Positions 17,483 through 26,500 of a stretch of DNA of 64,000 nucleotides are shown in pieces. Within the stretch, counting starts at the first letter, position 1, and each line of letters starts with the position of its first letter. Under the pieces are notes generated by a model. It made no database searches. It saw only the letters and a list, made by a program, of their open reading frames with translations, and was not told the DNA's origin. The position numbers were made by a program, and so were the translations under genes. The stretch is from JAUIAS01 sp030425395. Its GTDB lineage: Bacteria; Pseudomonadota; Alphaproteobacteria; Rhodobacterales; Rhodobacteraceae. The stretch is taken from NCBI GenBank assembly GCA_043553855.1, contig CP121336.1:3920772-3984771 (forward strand), written 5' to 3'.

Positions 17483-18472
17483 ATGGCGCGCAACCGGTAT
17501 TACGCTGGCCCCATCAGCGATCACTTTGACGGGGTGCGGTTTCACAGCGGAAACCAGCCCGGCACCGACAGATCTCTGGCCGACCTGTGGAAGTGGCGGC
17601 GCGAAGGAACCCGCGCACAGTGGCCCCGGCATGTTCCGGTGACCCCGACGCGTCCTCCGGCGCGCTGCGACAGTGCCCGCATCACAATGGTCGGCCATGC
17701 CTCCATGCTCATTCAGGTGAGGGGGGTGAATATCCTGACCGATCCGGTCTGGTCGGACCGGGCCAGCCCGCTGCGGTTTGCCGGACCGCGCCGTGTGACC
17801 GCACCGGGCATCCGCTTTGACGACCTGCCCCCGATTGATGCGGTTCTGATTACGCACAACCACTATGATCACCTTGATACAGTGACCCTGCGTCGACTGC
17901 ACACCCGTCACGCACCACAAATGATCATGCCTCTGGGAACCGACGCCATCGTCTCCCGCGCGGTGCGCGGGGCGCGCATCAGCACCGGCGATTGGCACGA
18001 CACCTTGCCAATTGGCGATGGTGTGTCGGTGACCCTGACACGGGCCAATCATTGGTCGGCGCGGGGATTGGGAGATCGCCGCATGGCGCTATGGGCGGGG
18101 TTCTGGATCGAGGCGGGCCACACCCGGATCTGGTTTGCAGGTGACACAGGCTATGGCGACGGCGCGATCTTTCGCGACATCCGCGACCGACACGGGGAAC
18201 CAGACATCGCGCTGATCCCGATCGGAGCTTACGCGCCGCGCTGGTTCATGGCCCCGCAACACGTGGCACCGCATGAGGCGGTTCAGATTTTCCATGACGT
18301 GGGGGCGCGTCAGGCGCTGGGCTTTCACTGGGGCACGTTCCAGTTGACCGATGAGCCGCGCGAAGAACCGGTGGAGTTGCTCAAGGCCAGCCTGCACGCC
18401 GCCGGGGTGCCCACGGACCGGTTCCGCCCGCTGGCCCCCGGCGATGTCCATGACGCCACCGGCGCGCGTTAG
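17483..18472 (+). CDS. MBL-fold metallo-hydrolase of the UlaG/NAPE-PLD-like group
   Basis: From the ATG at 17483 the product is 329 residues and opens ARNRYYAGPISDHFDGVRF, typical of this group. The metal site HNHYDHLD and a later FAGDTGYGD and FHWGTF block match the beta-lactamase-fold phosphodiesterases related to NAPE-PLD. A phosphodiester or lactone substrate is possible but cannot be specified. AAAGGGA sits 8 bases before 17483. An in-frame ATG at 17399 would add 28 mostly hydrophobic residues, which could be a signal sequence. The stop is 4 bases from the convergent CoA-transferase stop. Confidence 0.78.
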   Translation: MARNRYYAGPISDHFDGVRFHSGNQPGTDRSLADLWKWRREGTRAQWPRHVPVTPTRPPARCDSARITMVGHASMLIQVRGVNILTDPVWSDRASPLRFAGPRRVTAPGIRFDDLPPIDAVLITHNHYDHLDTVTLRRLHTRHAPQMIMPLGTDAIVSRAVRGARISTGDWHDTLPIGDGVSVTLTRANHWSARGLGDRRMALWAGFWIEAGHTRIWFAGDTGYGDGAIFRDIRDRHGEPDIALIPIGAYAPRWFMAPQHVAPHEAVQIFHDVGARQALGFHWGTFQLTDEPREEPVELLKASLHAAGVPTDRFRPLAPGDVHDATGAR

Positions 18473-18476
18473 GCGA

Positions 18477-19604
18477 TCAGGTCAGCACACCCGCAGACCG
18501 CAACCGCGCAATCGCGTCCGCGTCGAAGCCCAGATCGCGCAACACCGCATCGGTCGCGGCACCCGGAGCCTCGGGCGCGCGGGGGCTGTCGGGCGTGCTG
18601 CGTGAAAACCGTGGTGCCGGTGCGGCCTGTGTCACCCCGTCCACATCGACAAACGTGCCGCGCGCGGCATTATGTGGATGTGCAGGGGCTTCCGACCACG
18701 TCAAAACCGGCGAAGCGCAGGCATCCGATCCCTCGAATATTGCGGTCCACTCGTCTCGGGTCTTGCTGCGAAACACCTCGGCATAGGCGGAGCGACGGTC
18801 GGGCCATGCGCGCGCGTCCATCTGGGTTTGCAGATGATCCTCGGGCAATCCCGCGCGTCTCACCAGTTCGGCAAAGAATTGCGGCTCCAGCGGCCCCACG
18901 GCAAGGAACTTGCCGTCCGCACATTCATAGGTCCGGTAAAACGGTGCGGCCCCGTCCAGAAGGTTCGACTCGCGCGTTTCAGACCACTGTCCACGCGCGA
19001 TAAAGCTGTGCACCAGCCCCATCATCGCCGACGCCCCATCCACCATCGCGGCATCGACCACCTGCCCCTTGCCGCTGGTTTGCCGTTCAAAGAGTGCGGC
19101 CATGATCCCGAACAGAAGGAACATCGTTCCGCCCCCGTAGTCGGCCCCGATATTGAGAGGCGGCGGCGGCGGTGCATCGGCCGTGCCGATAGCGTGCAGA
19201 AACCCGGTCAGCCCCAGATAGTTGATGTCATGGCCAGCCGTGTGCGCCAGCGGCCCGTCCTGCCCCCAGCCCGTCATGCGCGCAAAGACAAGGCCGGGAT
19301 TGCGTGCGGCACACTCCTGCGGACCAAGGCCCATGCGCTCCATCACGCCGGGGCGAAACCCTTCGATCAGCACATCCGCACCCGCGATCAGGTCCATCGC
19401 CACGGCCACACCTTCGGCGTCCTTGAGATTGATCGCCACGGACCGCTTGCCCCGGTTGTTGATATCGGTGGGGTCGGCACGGCCGGATTTGCGGGTGATC
19501 AACGTTACCTGCGCGCCAAGATCGGCCAGAAACTGCCCCGCCAGAGGTGCAGGGCCAAGGCCCTGCATCTCGACCACCTTCATTCCGGCAAGGGGACCGC
19601 TCAT
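18477..19604 (-). CDS. CaiB/BaiF family CoA-transferase (alpha-methylacyl-CoA racemase-like)
   Basis: The 375-residue class III CoA-transferase opens PLAGMKVVEMQGLGPAPLAG and has NRGKRSVAINLKD, GFRPGVMERMGLG and ARMTGWGQDGP. These are all hallmarks of the CaiB-BaiF family, and the spacing fits the alpha-methylacyl-CoA racemase branch. H123 and D124 in TAGHDINYL are likely in the active site. It overlaps the upstream fadJ-like gene by 4 bases (ATGA) and is last in a thiolase, FadJ, CoA-transferase operon. Racemisation of branched acyl-CoA for beta-oxidation is the contextual inference. Confidence 0.85.
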   Translation of the reverse strand: MSGPLAGMKVVEMQGLGPAPLAGQFLADLGAQVTLITRKSGRADPTDINNRGKRSVAINLKDAEGVAVAMDLIAGADVLIEGFRPGVMERMGLGPQECAARNPGLVFARMTGWGQDGPLAHTAGHDINYLGLTGFLHAIGTADAPPPPPLNIGADYGGGTMFLLFGIMAALFERQTSGKGQVVDAAMVDGASAMMGLVHSFIARGQWSETRESNLLDGAAPFYRTYECADGKFLAVGPLEPQFFAELVRRAGLPEDHLQTQMDARAWPDRRSAYAEVFRSKTRDEWTAIFEGSDACASPVLTWSEAPAHPHNAARGTFVDVDGVTQAAPAPRFSRSTPDSPRAPEAPGAATDAVLRDLGFDADAIARLRSAGVLT

Positions 19605-21748
19605 GCCGCGTCCGCCACGGTGTTGCGAAGCAGGTCATAGAGCGCGTCAGGCACCTCGAACCGCTCACCATAGGCATCGGCAAGCGCACGCGCGCGCGCG
19701 GCAAAGGCGTCGATCCCCTCCCCCCGGATGAACTGGATCGCGCCACCGGTATGGGGCGGAAAGCCGATGGCAAAAATGCCGCCAAGATTGGCCTCGACCT
19801 CGGTATTGAGAACCCCTTCGCCAAGACACCGCAGGGTTTCGATCGCCTGACGATACAAAAGCCGGTCAATCGCGTCCTGCAAGGGAACGTCGGCGTTGCC
19901 CTTGGCAAAGCGATCCAGTCCACCCCAAAGCTGTCGGCCTCCCGCGCTGTCATAGTCGTAAAAACCGCCGCCATATTGGCGCCCGCCACGGCCTTCGGCG
20001 ATCATTGGTTCGGTGACCTCGACAGTGGCAGTGTTATGGGCACCAAACCCGGACACGACGCCCAGCCTTTCATCCAGCGCGGCATGGGTCTTGCGCACTT
20101 TCTGGCCAAGGATCAGGGAGACTTCGTCAAACACCTGCAACGGCCCGACCGGCATACCGGCCAGCCACGCCGCCCGTTCGATGGCCACGGGGGACATGCC
20201 GTCCACCAGCAACTGACAACCCTCATCCATGAAGGTGCCAAACACCCTGCTGGTGAAAAAGCCTCGGCTGTCGTTGACCACAATCGGCATATAGCCGATC
20301 TGCTGAACATAATCATAGGCCTTGCGCAGGGTGTCTTGGCTGGTCTTTTCGCCCATGATGATTTCCACAACCTTCATCTTTTCCACCGGGGAAAAGAAAT
20401 GCAGCCCGATGAACCGGGTCGGGTCCGGGCAGGCTTCGGCCAGCACCGAAATCGGCAGGGTCGAGGTGTTCGATCCGTAAATGCCGTCCTCCGACAACAT
20501 CGGCCAGGTATCGCGGATCACCTTTTCCTTGAGGTCGATATCCTCGAAAACCGCTTCGACGATGACGTCCACGCTTGCCGCGGGCGCGTCTTCGATGGCG
20601 GGCGTGATGAGATCAAGCAATTGCGCCTTGGATGCATCGTCCATCCGTCCGCGTTTCATCGCCTTGTCGCACAGCGCTTCGGAATAGGCTTTGCCCTTGT
20701 CGGCATTTGACTGGTCCGTATCCTTGAGCCGTGTCGCCAGCCCCCGCTTGGCATGGGCATAGGCGATCCCCGCCCCCATCATGCCAGCCCCAAGGACCGC
20801 TGATGATCCTGCCGTCCAACGCGCGCCTTCGGGACGCACCTGACCCGATTTGATCGCCTGCATCCCGAAAAAGAACGTGCTGATCGCGGCCTTGGCCTGC
20901 TTGGATGCCATCAGCCCGATGAACCGGCGGGTTTCCATGCGCAGGGCAGCGTCAAAGTTCATCCGCATGGAATTGACCGCGACATCAAGGATCTTTTCCG
21001 GTGCAGGCAGCAACCCACGTGTTTTCTTGTAGAGCATCGCCGAGGACGCCATGATCGCCTGCCGCACCTTGGGGTGCAACGCGTCCCCGCCGGGATAGCG
21101 AAACCCCTTGCTGTCCCACGGCTGCGCGTGACGGTCGGGATTGGCCTTGATCCATGACTTGGCCGCCGGGATCAGATCGTGGCGCGCGGGCACGATTTCG
21201 TCGATCATCCCGGCCTTGAGCGCGTCGCGCGGGCGCACCTGTGTTCCTTCGAGAAGATACCCCAGCGCCGATTGCAGCCCAAGGCGCGCGGTCAAACGCA
21301 CCACGCCCCCCGCTCCCGGCAAAAGGCCAAGCGTTACCTCGGGCAGGCCGGTCACCGCCTTGGGATCATCGACAACGATGGTGTGATTACACGCAAGACA
21401 CAGCTCATACCCGCCGCCCAGAGCCGCACCATTGACGGCGGCCACCACGGGAACAGGCAGCTTTTCCAGCCGCCGGTAAGTGGCCTTGTTGGCCTCGATG
21501 AAGTCGAAAGAGGCTTGGTCCGCCTTTTCTGTCGCCAGAATATCGTGCAGATCGCCCCCCGCAAAAAAGGTGGATTTGGCAGATGCAAAGACGACGCCGG
21601 TCAGCCCCTCTTCGGCTTCGAGCCGGTCGCAGAGCGCCCGCATGCCCGGTTCAAACCGGGCGTTCATCGTATTCGCGTTCTGGCCCTGCATATCCATCGT
21701 CACCGTGACGATGCCGTCCGCGTCCTTGTCGTAAATGAAATCCTGCAT
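19601..21748 (-). CDS. fadJ: Multifunctional fatty-acid oxidation protein, enoyl-CoA hydratase and 3-hydroxyacyl-CoA dehydrogenase
   Basis: The 715-residue protein has an N-terminal crotonase domain with NGAALGGGYELCLA and GLPEVTLGLLPGAGG, which supply the two catalytic glutamates and oxyanion-hole glycines. A NAD-binding 3-hydroxyacyl-CoA dehydrogenase domain follows (VLGAGMMGAGIAYAHAKRG), then the two C-terminal helical HAD domains (FIGLHFFSPVEKM, NDSRGFFTSRVFG). It carries out steps two and three of beta-oxidation. The ATG at 21748 follows AGGGGG. It begins 10 bases after the thiolase stop. The symbol reflects the family; FadB is the alternative name. Confidence 0.88.
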   Translation of the reverse strand: MQDFIYDKDADGIVTVTMDMQGQNANTMNARFEPGMRALCDRLEAEEGLTGVVFASAKSTFFAGGDLHDILATEKADQASFDFIEANKATYRRLEKLPVPVVAAVNGAALGGGYELCLACNHTIVVDDPKAVTGLPEVTLGLLPGAGGVVRLTARLGLQSALGYLLEGTQVRPRDALKAGMIDEIVPARHDLIPAAKSWIKANPDRHAQPWDSKGFRYPGGDALHPKVRQAIMASSAMLYKKTRGLLPAPEKILDVAVNSMRMNFDAALRMETRRFIGLMASKQAKAAISTFFFGMQAIKSGQVRPEGARWTAGSSAVLGAGMMGAGIAYAHAKRGLATRLKDTDQSNADKGKAYSEALCDKAMKRGRMDDASKAQLLDLITPAIEDAPAASVDVIVEAVFEDIDLKEKVIRDTWPMLSEDGIYGSNTSTLPISVLAEACPDPTRFIGLHFFSPVEKMKVVEIIMGEKTSQDTLRKAYDYVQQIGYMPIVVNDSRGFFTSRVFGTFMDEGCQLLVDGMSPVAIERAAWLAGMPVGPLQVFDEVSLILGQKVRKTHAALDERLGVVSGFGAHNTATVEVTEPMIAEGRGGRQYGGGFYDYDSAGGRQLWGGLDRFAKGNADVPLQDAIDRLLYRQAIETLRCLGEGVLNTEVEANLGGIFAIGFPPHTGGAIQFIRGEGIDAFAARARALADAYGERFEVPDALYDLLRNTVADAA

Positions 21749-21758
21749 GTCAGCCCCC

Positions 21759-22967
21759 TCAGACCCGTTCGATGATCGACGCGATACCCATGCCGCCACC
21801 GACGCACATGGTAATCAGCGCGCGCTTGAGATTGCGGCGTTCAAGTTCATCCAGCATCGTCGACACAAGGCAACCGCCTGTGGCGCCAAGCGGGTGGCCC
21901 ATGGCGATGGCCCCGCCCACGACATTGAGCTTTTCATCGGGCACATTCAGATCCCGCTGAAGCCGCAGAGCGACGGATGCAAAGGCTTCGTTGATTTCCA
22001 CGAGGTCGATATCGTCGATGGTCAGCCCGGCCTTGGCCAGTGCCTTTTGCGAGGCAGGCCCCGGCCCGGTCAGCATGATCGTGGGATCGGTGGCCGTCAG
22101 CGCGATGGAGAGAACCCGGCCACGCGGGTCCAGCCCGATATCGCGCCCTGCCTGTTCGTTACCCACCATGATCAGCGAAGCCCCATCCACGATGCCCGAA
22201 CTGTTGCCCGGTGTATGCACGTGATTGATCCGCTCGACCTGCGGATATTTGGCCAGAGCGACGGCATCAAAGCCGATGGAGCCGGGCATCGCAAAGCTGG
22301 CCTTGAGCGCGCCAAGTTTCTGCATGTCGGTGTCAGGCTTGATAAAATCGTCCCGTTCCAGAACCACGATCCCGTTTTCATCGCGCACCGGCACAACGGA
22401 CCGATCGAACCAGCCGCTGTCGCGGGCATGGGACGCGCGCTTCTGACTTTCCAGAGCAAAGGCATCCACGTCATCGCGGCTCCAGCCTTCGATGGTGGCG
22501 ATCATATCTGCCCCGATCCCCTGCGGAACAAACCCGGTATCAAGAGCGGTTTCCGGGTCTTCGGCAAAGGGGCCGCCGTCAGCCCCCATGGGCACGCGCG
22601 ACATGCTTTCGAAGCCACCCGCGCAGACCAGATCTTCCCACCCCGAAGCCACTTTGGCCGCAGCGGTATTGAACGTATCCAGCCCCGAGGCGCAAAACCG
22701 GTTGACCTGCGCACCGGGAACGGATTCGTCCCAGCCCGCCTTTTGCAGGGCAATCTTGGGCAACACCGACCCTTGTTCCATTACGGGTGCCACGCATCCC
22801 AGCATGACATCGTCGACACGGCCCGTATCAAAATCATGGCGCGCCTGCATTTCGGTCAGCAAGGTCGTCACAAGGTGGATTGGTTTGACTTCGTGCAACG
22901 TCCCGTCAGCCTTGCCCTTGGAGCGGGGCGTGCGGATCGCATCAAAGATATAGGCGGTTTCGGCCAT
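21759..22967 (-). CDS. fadA: Acetyl-CoA C-acyltransferase (thiolase)
   Basis: The 402-residue protein has the nucleophile C92 in NRFCASGLD, GGAIAMGHPLGATGG with the catalytic histidine, and the second cysteine in MCVGGGMG near the C-terminus. It cleaves 3-ketoacyl-CoA to acetyl-CoA and a shortened acyl-CoA. AGGA lies just before the ATG at 22967. It heads the leftward operon thiolase, FadJ, CoA-transferase, fitting a beta-oxidation role rather than PHB synthesis. Confidence 0.9.
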   Translation of the reverse strand: MAETAYIFDAIRTPRSKGKADGTLHEVKPIHLVTTLLTEMQARHDFDTGRVDDVMLGCVAPVMEQGSVLPKIALQKAGWDESVPGAQVNRFCASGLDTFNTAAAKVASGWEDLVCAGGFESMSRVPMGADGGPFAEDPETALDTGFVPQGIGADMIATIEGWSRDDVDAFALESQKRASHARDSGWFDRSVVPVRDENGIVVLERDDFIKPDTDMQKLGALKASFAMPGSIGFDAVALAKYPQVERINHVHTPGNSSGIVDGASLIMVGNEQAGRDIGLDPRGRVLSIALTATDPTIMLTGPGPASQKALAKAGLTIDDIDLVEINEAFASVALRLQRDLNVPDEKLNVVGGAIAMGHPLGATGGCLVSTMLDELERRNLKRALITMCVGGGMGIASIIERV

Positions 22968-23236
22968 GGTGTTCCTCCGTTCTGGTCCGATCCCCCTCTT
23001 GCGGGCCAAATCCGCAGCACAAAGGCCGGACATCAGTTTCCGGGGGATGATGATCAGGTGAGGCAGAACCCTGTCAACGCCGATGTGGCAGGAATGGGAA
23101 ATGCCGTCGCGTTGCATCGCAATCATGGGAGGGGCGCGTCCGGACAGCAATCCGGCGCATTGGCTCTGTCACCGGCAGCCGATCTGCGGTTAAGATTGGG
23201 TGCACCCCATCAACGCAAGCCGAAGGCGGAGTTTTC

Positions 23237-23875
23237 ATGCGCGTCGTTCTGATCAACCCAAACAGCACCGGAGCCATGACCCGTTCGGCGCTGGATGCCG
23301 CGCGGCAGGCCGCTCCGGACCTGACCATTGAGGGGTGGACTTCCGACAAGGGCCCGGTCGCCATTCAGGGCGCGGAAGACGGTGCGCGGGCGGTGCCGCC
23401 TCTGCTGGAACTGGTGGACACCGCATCCGGGGACGGCGCCGACGCCATTATCATTGCCTGTTTCGATGATACCGGCCTCGCGCAGGCGCAAGCGCGCGCA
23501 CGCTGCCCTGTCATCGGTATCGGGCAGGCAAGTTTCATCATGGCAGAGCTGAGAGGCGGGCCATCCGCGGTGATCACCACCGTTCCCGAGGCGGTGCCAA
23601 TCATTGCCGCCAATGTGCGCGAACAGGGGCACGCCGGTCGGATCGCCCATGTGCTGGCCGCCGATGTGCCGGTTCTGATGCTCGAAGAAGATCCCGAACG
23701 CGCCGCCGATGCTTTCGAGGCCGCCGCAAGAACGCTGCCGACCGGGATCGCCAATCTGATCATTGGATGCGCAGGTGCCGTTACGATCACCGCCATTCTG
23801 GAACAGCGTCTCGCAATGCCGGTGATGGATGGGGTTACATCCGCGGCCCGGCTGTGTCGCGCATTGAGTGGATGA
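23237..23875 (+). CDS. Aspartate/glutamate or hydantoin racemase family protein
   Basis: The 212-residue protein begins RVVLINPNSTGAMT, the usual opening of hydantoin racemases and related Asp/Glu racemases. It has the paired catalytic cysteines C75 (IIACFDDTG) and C178 (LIIGCAGA). Such enzymes invert a chiral carbon by a two-base, cofactor-free mechanism. No hydantoinase is nearby, so the substrate is open; an arylmalonate-decarboxylase-like activity is unlikely because both cysteines are present. It is transcribed away from the thiolase operon across a 270-base spacer. Confidence 0.82.
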   Translation: MRVVLINPNSTGAMTRSALDAARQAAPDLTIEGWTSDKGPVAIQGAEDGARAVPPLLELVDTASGDGADAIIIACFDDTGLAQAQARARCPVIGIGQASFIMAELRGGPSAVITTVPEAVPIIAANVREQGHAGRIAHVLAADVPVLMLEEDPERAADAFEAAARTLPTGIANLIIGCAGAVTITAILEQRLAMPVMDGVTSAARLCRALSG

Positions 23876-23946
23876 CAGCGGGCGCGGATGACGCTAAACG
23901 CGCCCCCTGCCCCAAAACGCAACGCCCCAAGCCCTGACCAACCGCG

Positions 23947-24207
23947 ATGACCGAATACACCTTGCGATATCGCCTTCTGGATACCGAAATGCCGGACACG
24001 CCGCGATCGGCCCAAGTTGAGGCATCAGACCAGCAGACCGCAATTGAGGCCCTGAAATCCCGCCATCCCGGCGAACGCCTGCGCATCGACACCATTCGCC
24101 GCGCCACCCCCGAACCGCCCAAACGCAAAAGCCGCAAGGAACTGATCGCATTGGCTCTGGTTCTGGTGTTCGGGGCGGTCAATCTGGCCCACCGTTTGAT
24201 GAACTGA
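23947..24207 (+). CDS. Small hypothetical protein with C-terminal membrane anchor
   Basis: The 86-residue reading frame starts TEYTLRYRLLD, has a basic PPKRKSRKE segment near residues 58-65 and one hydrophobic helix (LIALALVLVFGAVNLAH) near the end. I do not recognise the family. It lies 71 bases after the racemase on the same strand and ends 11 bases before the convergent alanine racemase stop. There is no clear Shine-Dalgarno. The layout of a soluble head, basic linker and tail anchor argues that it is a real gene. Confidence 0.5.
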   Translation: MTEYTLRYRLLDTEMPDTPRSAQVEASDQQTAIEALKSRHPGERLRIDTIRRATPEPPKRKSRKELIALALVLVFGAVNLAHRLMN

Positions 24208-24218
24208 TCTGAGGGCCA

Positions 24219-25334
24219 TCACCGATAGATGCGGTGATTGCGCGCCCCCCAATCGGAAAACAGATCGGCCAGAATGGTGCCGAACTGGCGTTGGGTCACA
24301 TCCAGCGAGGCCTGCCCGTCCGCAATACCGCCAAAAACCGTGGCTTCATCCCCCACCGCGATGCCTGCAATATCGGTAACATCCACCACCACGGTGTTCA
24401 TTGAAATCTTGCCCACTGTCGGGGCGAGGTGGTCGCGAATGGCCACAACGGAACCCGCCTCGCTGCGTCTTGGAAAGCCATTGGCATAGCCCACCGACAG
24501 GCAGGCCAGACGTCTGTCCCCCTCCAGCGTAAGCGCCCGATCATAACCGACCGTGGCCCCCTTGGGAAAATCGCCGATGCTGACCACCCGCGCCTTGAGA
24601 TCCATCGTGGTTCGAAATCCAAGGTCCGGACGCAGGATACCGTAGAGGATCGCACCACAACGATACATATCCGTTTCGATCGGTTGGTCGGAAATCAATG
24701 TCAGCGAACTGCCCGCGTGCACCAGAAGGCGCGATCTGTCCAACCCGCCATTGTCACACACCCACGCGGCCTGATGCTGAAACAAGGCCGCTGTTTGCGC
24801 CAGATCGAGGCCAGCGTTTGATGGAAAATGGGTGCAGATGCCAACCACATTGCCGGCGAGCGTCTCAAGGATTTGCAAACATGTGTCGCGCCCGGCCTGC
24901 GTTGCGATTTCAAGCCCATCCCGCGACATGCCTGCCGCATCAAGCGCAAGATGGGCCGCAACCTCGCGCCCCGCATCCCGCTGCGCGCGCAATGCCTGCG
25001 CCGCAGCAAGGGAGCCTGCCTGTTCCTGAACGCGGGCTGGTGCCGCGGCATCAATTTCTGCGGCTGTCGCCGCACGCAACCGAATAAGCCGTCCGCCAAA
25101 CCCCGCATCGCGCACCGCGAACGCCTCTGCATTCGAGGTGATCCCGACGCAGCCCACACCCTGCTCAATGACCAAAGGCACAACCTGCGCAATGCCGTGG
25201 CCATAAGCGTCGGCCTTGAGCACCGCGCAGAAATCCCGCCCCTGCGGCACCAGCGACCGCGCAATTTCAAGGTTTCGCGATATCCGGTCGCGGTGGATGT
25301 CACACCACGATCCCGGGCAGGTGTCATGTCTCAT
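24219..25334 (-). CDS. alr: Alanine racemase family PLP enzyme
   Basis: The product is 371 residues from the ATG at 25334. K40 in AVLKADAYGHG is the PLP lysine, and the tyrosine in TVGYDRAL is the expected second base. MYRCGAILYGI and GKISMNTVVVDVTD complete the fold III racemase pattern. It interconverts D- and L-alanine or a related amino acid. The start overlaps the M20 amidohydrolase stop by 4 bases (ATGA), so it is coupled to an amino-acid catabolic operon. This suggests a catabolic, perhaps broad-specificity racemase rather than a housekeeping one. An upstream in-frame ATG at 25373 lies inside the neighbouring gene. Confidence 0.85.
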   Translation of the reverse strand: MRHDTCPGSWCDIHRDRISRNLEIARSLVPQGRDFCAVLKADAYGHGIAQVVPLVIEQGVGCVGITSNAEAFAVRDAGFGGRLIRLRAATAAEIDAAAPARVQEQAGSLAAAQALRAQRDAGREVAAHLALDAAGMSRDGLEIATQAGRDTCLQILETLAGNVVGICTHFPSNAGLDLAQTAALFQHQAAWVCDNGGLDRSRLLVHAGSSLTLISDQPIETDMYRCGAILYGILRPDLGFRTTMDLKARVVSIGDFPKGATVGYDRALTLEGDRRLACLSVGYANGFPRRSEAGSVVAIRDHLAPTVGKISMNTVVVDVTDIAGIAVGDEATVFGGIADGQASLDVTQRQFGTILADLFSDWGARNHRIYR

Positions 25335-26488
25335 GCCGGGGGCAGGCCCAGTATCCGGTCCAGAATGGCGCAAAACTGATCTGTGACCACGGGCAGCAAC
25401 GCGTCTGGAAAATCATAGTCGGGATTGTGCAATTGGGCACAGCCTTCGCCCGCGCCGATATAGAGCATCGCAGCCCGCGCACCGTCATCCCCGATGCGGC
25501 CGAAATCTTCGGACCAGCGCATTGGCAGATCCATCTCGTGGATGGCAAAACCGCAGGCCGCCGCCGCGTCGCGAGCAATCGCTGTGGCCTCCGGATCGTT
25601 CACGACAGCCCGGAACACATCGTGCCACTGAACACGCACCTTGAGATCCCCCTTGACCTGATCCACCTGTTCCAGAGCCGCCGCGATAAGGCTCTCCATG
25701 CGGTGGTTGGTCATGGTGCGCAGGGTCACGCGCAATTCCCCATCCGCTGGCGCAATGCCAAAGCTGGGTTCGCCAAGGTTGGCATGGGTCAGGGTGGACA
25801 GGGCAAAACCGTCTTCGCCCACTGTGCCCTGCGCCAAGGCGGGCAGACCCGACATCAACGTCGCCATCGCCGCGCCGGGCGAAAGCCCGTCCTCAGGGGC
25901 AGCAGCGTGGGAGCTTTTGCCCGTCATCAGAATTTGCATACCGCGCGAGGCGCAGTTTCCCGGACCCGGACGCAGACCGATTTCGCCCAGCGGACGGCCG
26001 GGAACATTGTGATAGGCAAAGGCGTAATCGGGCCGGATTTCGGGCCAGACGGGATCTTCGACAACCGCACGCGCGCCAGCTCCGGTTTCTTCGGCGGGTT
26101 GAAACAGCAAGATCACCCGGCCCCGCAATGGCCGCGCAGAAAGCCGCATACCCACCCCCAGCAGCGACACCATGTGGCCGTCATGGCCGCACAGGTGGCC
26201 CTTGCCGTCGATTTTGGACTTATAGGGCAAATCGGACAATTCACGGATCGGAAGCCCGTCCAGTTCACAGCGCAGCAGCACCGTCGGCCCATCCTGCACG
26301 CCACGAAATTCCGCCGCAACGCCATGCCCCCCCAGATTGCGCCAGATACGATCCGCACCAAGGGCTTGCAACTCGTCCGCGATGCGTGCCGCCGTGGCAC
26401 GTTCCTCGCCCGAGACTTCGGGGCGTCGGTGCAGCGCGTGGCGCAGTTCGGTCAGGTCGGCGATCTGATCTGGGGACAGGGATTGCAC
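25331..26488 (-). CDS. M20 family amidohydrolase (hippurate hydrolase/IAA-amino acid hydrolase type)
   Basis: The 385-residue protein has the metal-binding block HLCGHDGHMVSLLG and QPAEETGAGARAVV, the M20D subfamily signatures of N-acyl-amino-acid and hippurate hydrolases. H-x-x-x-x-E and C-G-H-D-G-H residues are present, so it looks active. It would release a free amino acid from an N-acylated form. The start is GTG at 26488, supported by AGGAG 8 bases upstream. It follows another M20 enzyme by 12 bases and overlaps the racemase gene downstream. Confidence 0.85.
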   Translation of the reverse strand: MQSLSPDQIADLTELRHALHRRPEVSGEERATAARIADELQALGADRIWRNLGGHGVAAEFRGVQDGPTVLLRCELDGLPIRELSDLPYKSKIDGKGHLCGHDGHMVSLLGVGMRLSARPLRGRVILLFQPAEETGAGARAVVEDPVWPEIRPDYAFAYHNVPGRPLGEIGLRPGPGNCASRGMQILMTGKSSHAAAPEDGLSPGAAMATLMSGLPALAQGTVGEDGFALSTLTHANLGEPSFGIAPADGELRVTLRTMTNHRMESLIAAALEQVDQVKGDLKVRVQWHDVFRAVVNDPEATAIARDAAAACGFAIHEMDLPMRWSEDFGRIGDDGARAAMLYIGAGEGCAQLHNPDYDFPDALLPVVTDQFCAILDRILGLPPA

Positions 26489-26500
26489 GTCGAAAACTCC

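Noticed and set aside
21735..23252. 505-residue plus-strand frame over the thiolase gene
   Set aside because: It is antisense to a thiolase with all catalytic motifs. Its composition (His, Arg, Gly-rich) is typical of an antisense shadow in high-GC DNA.
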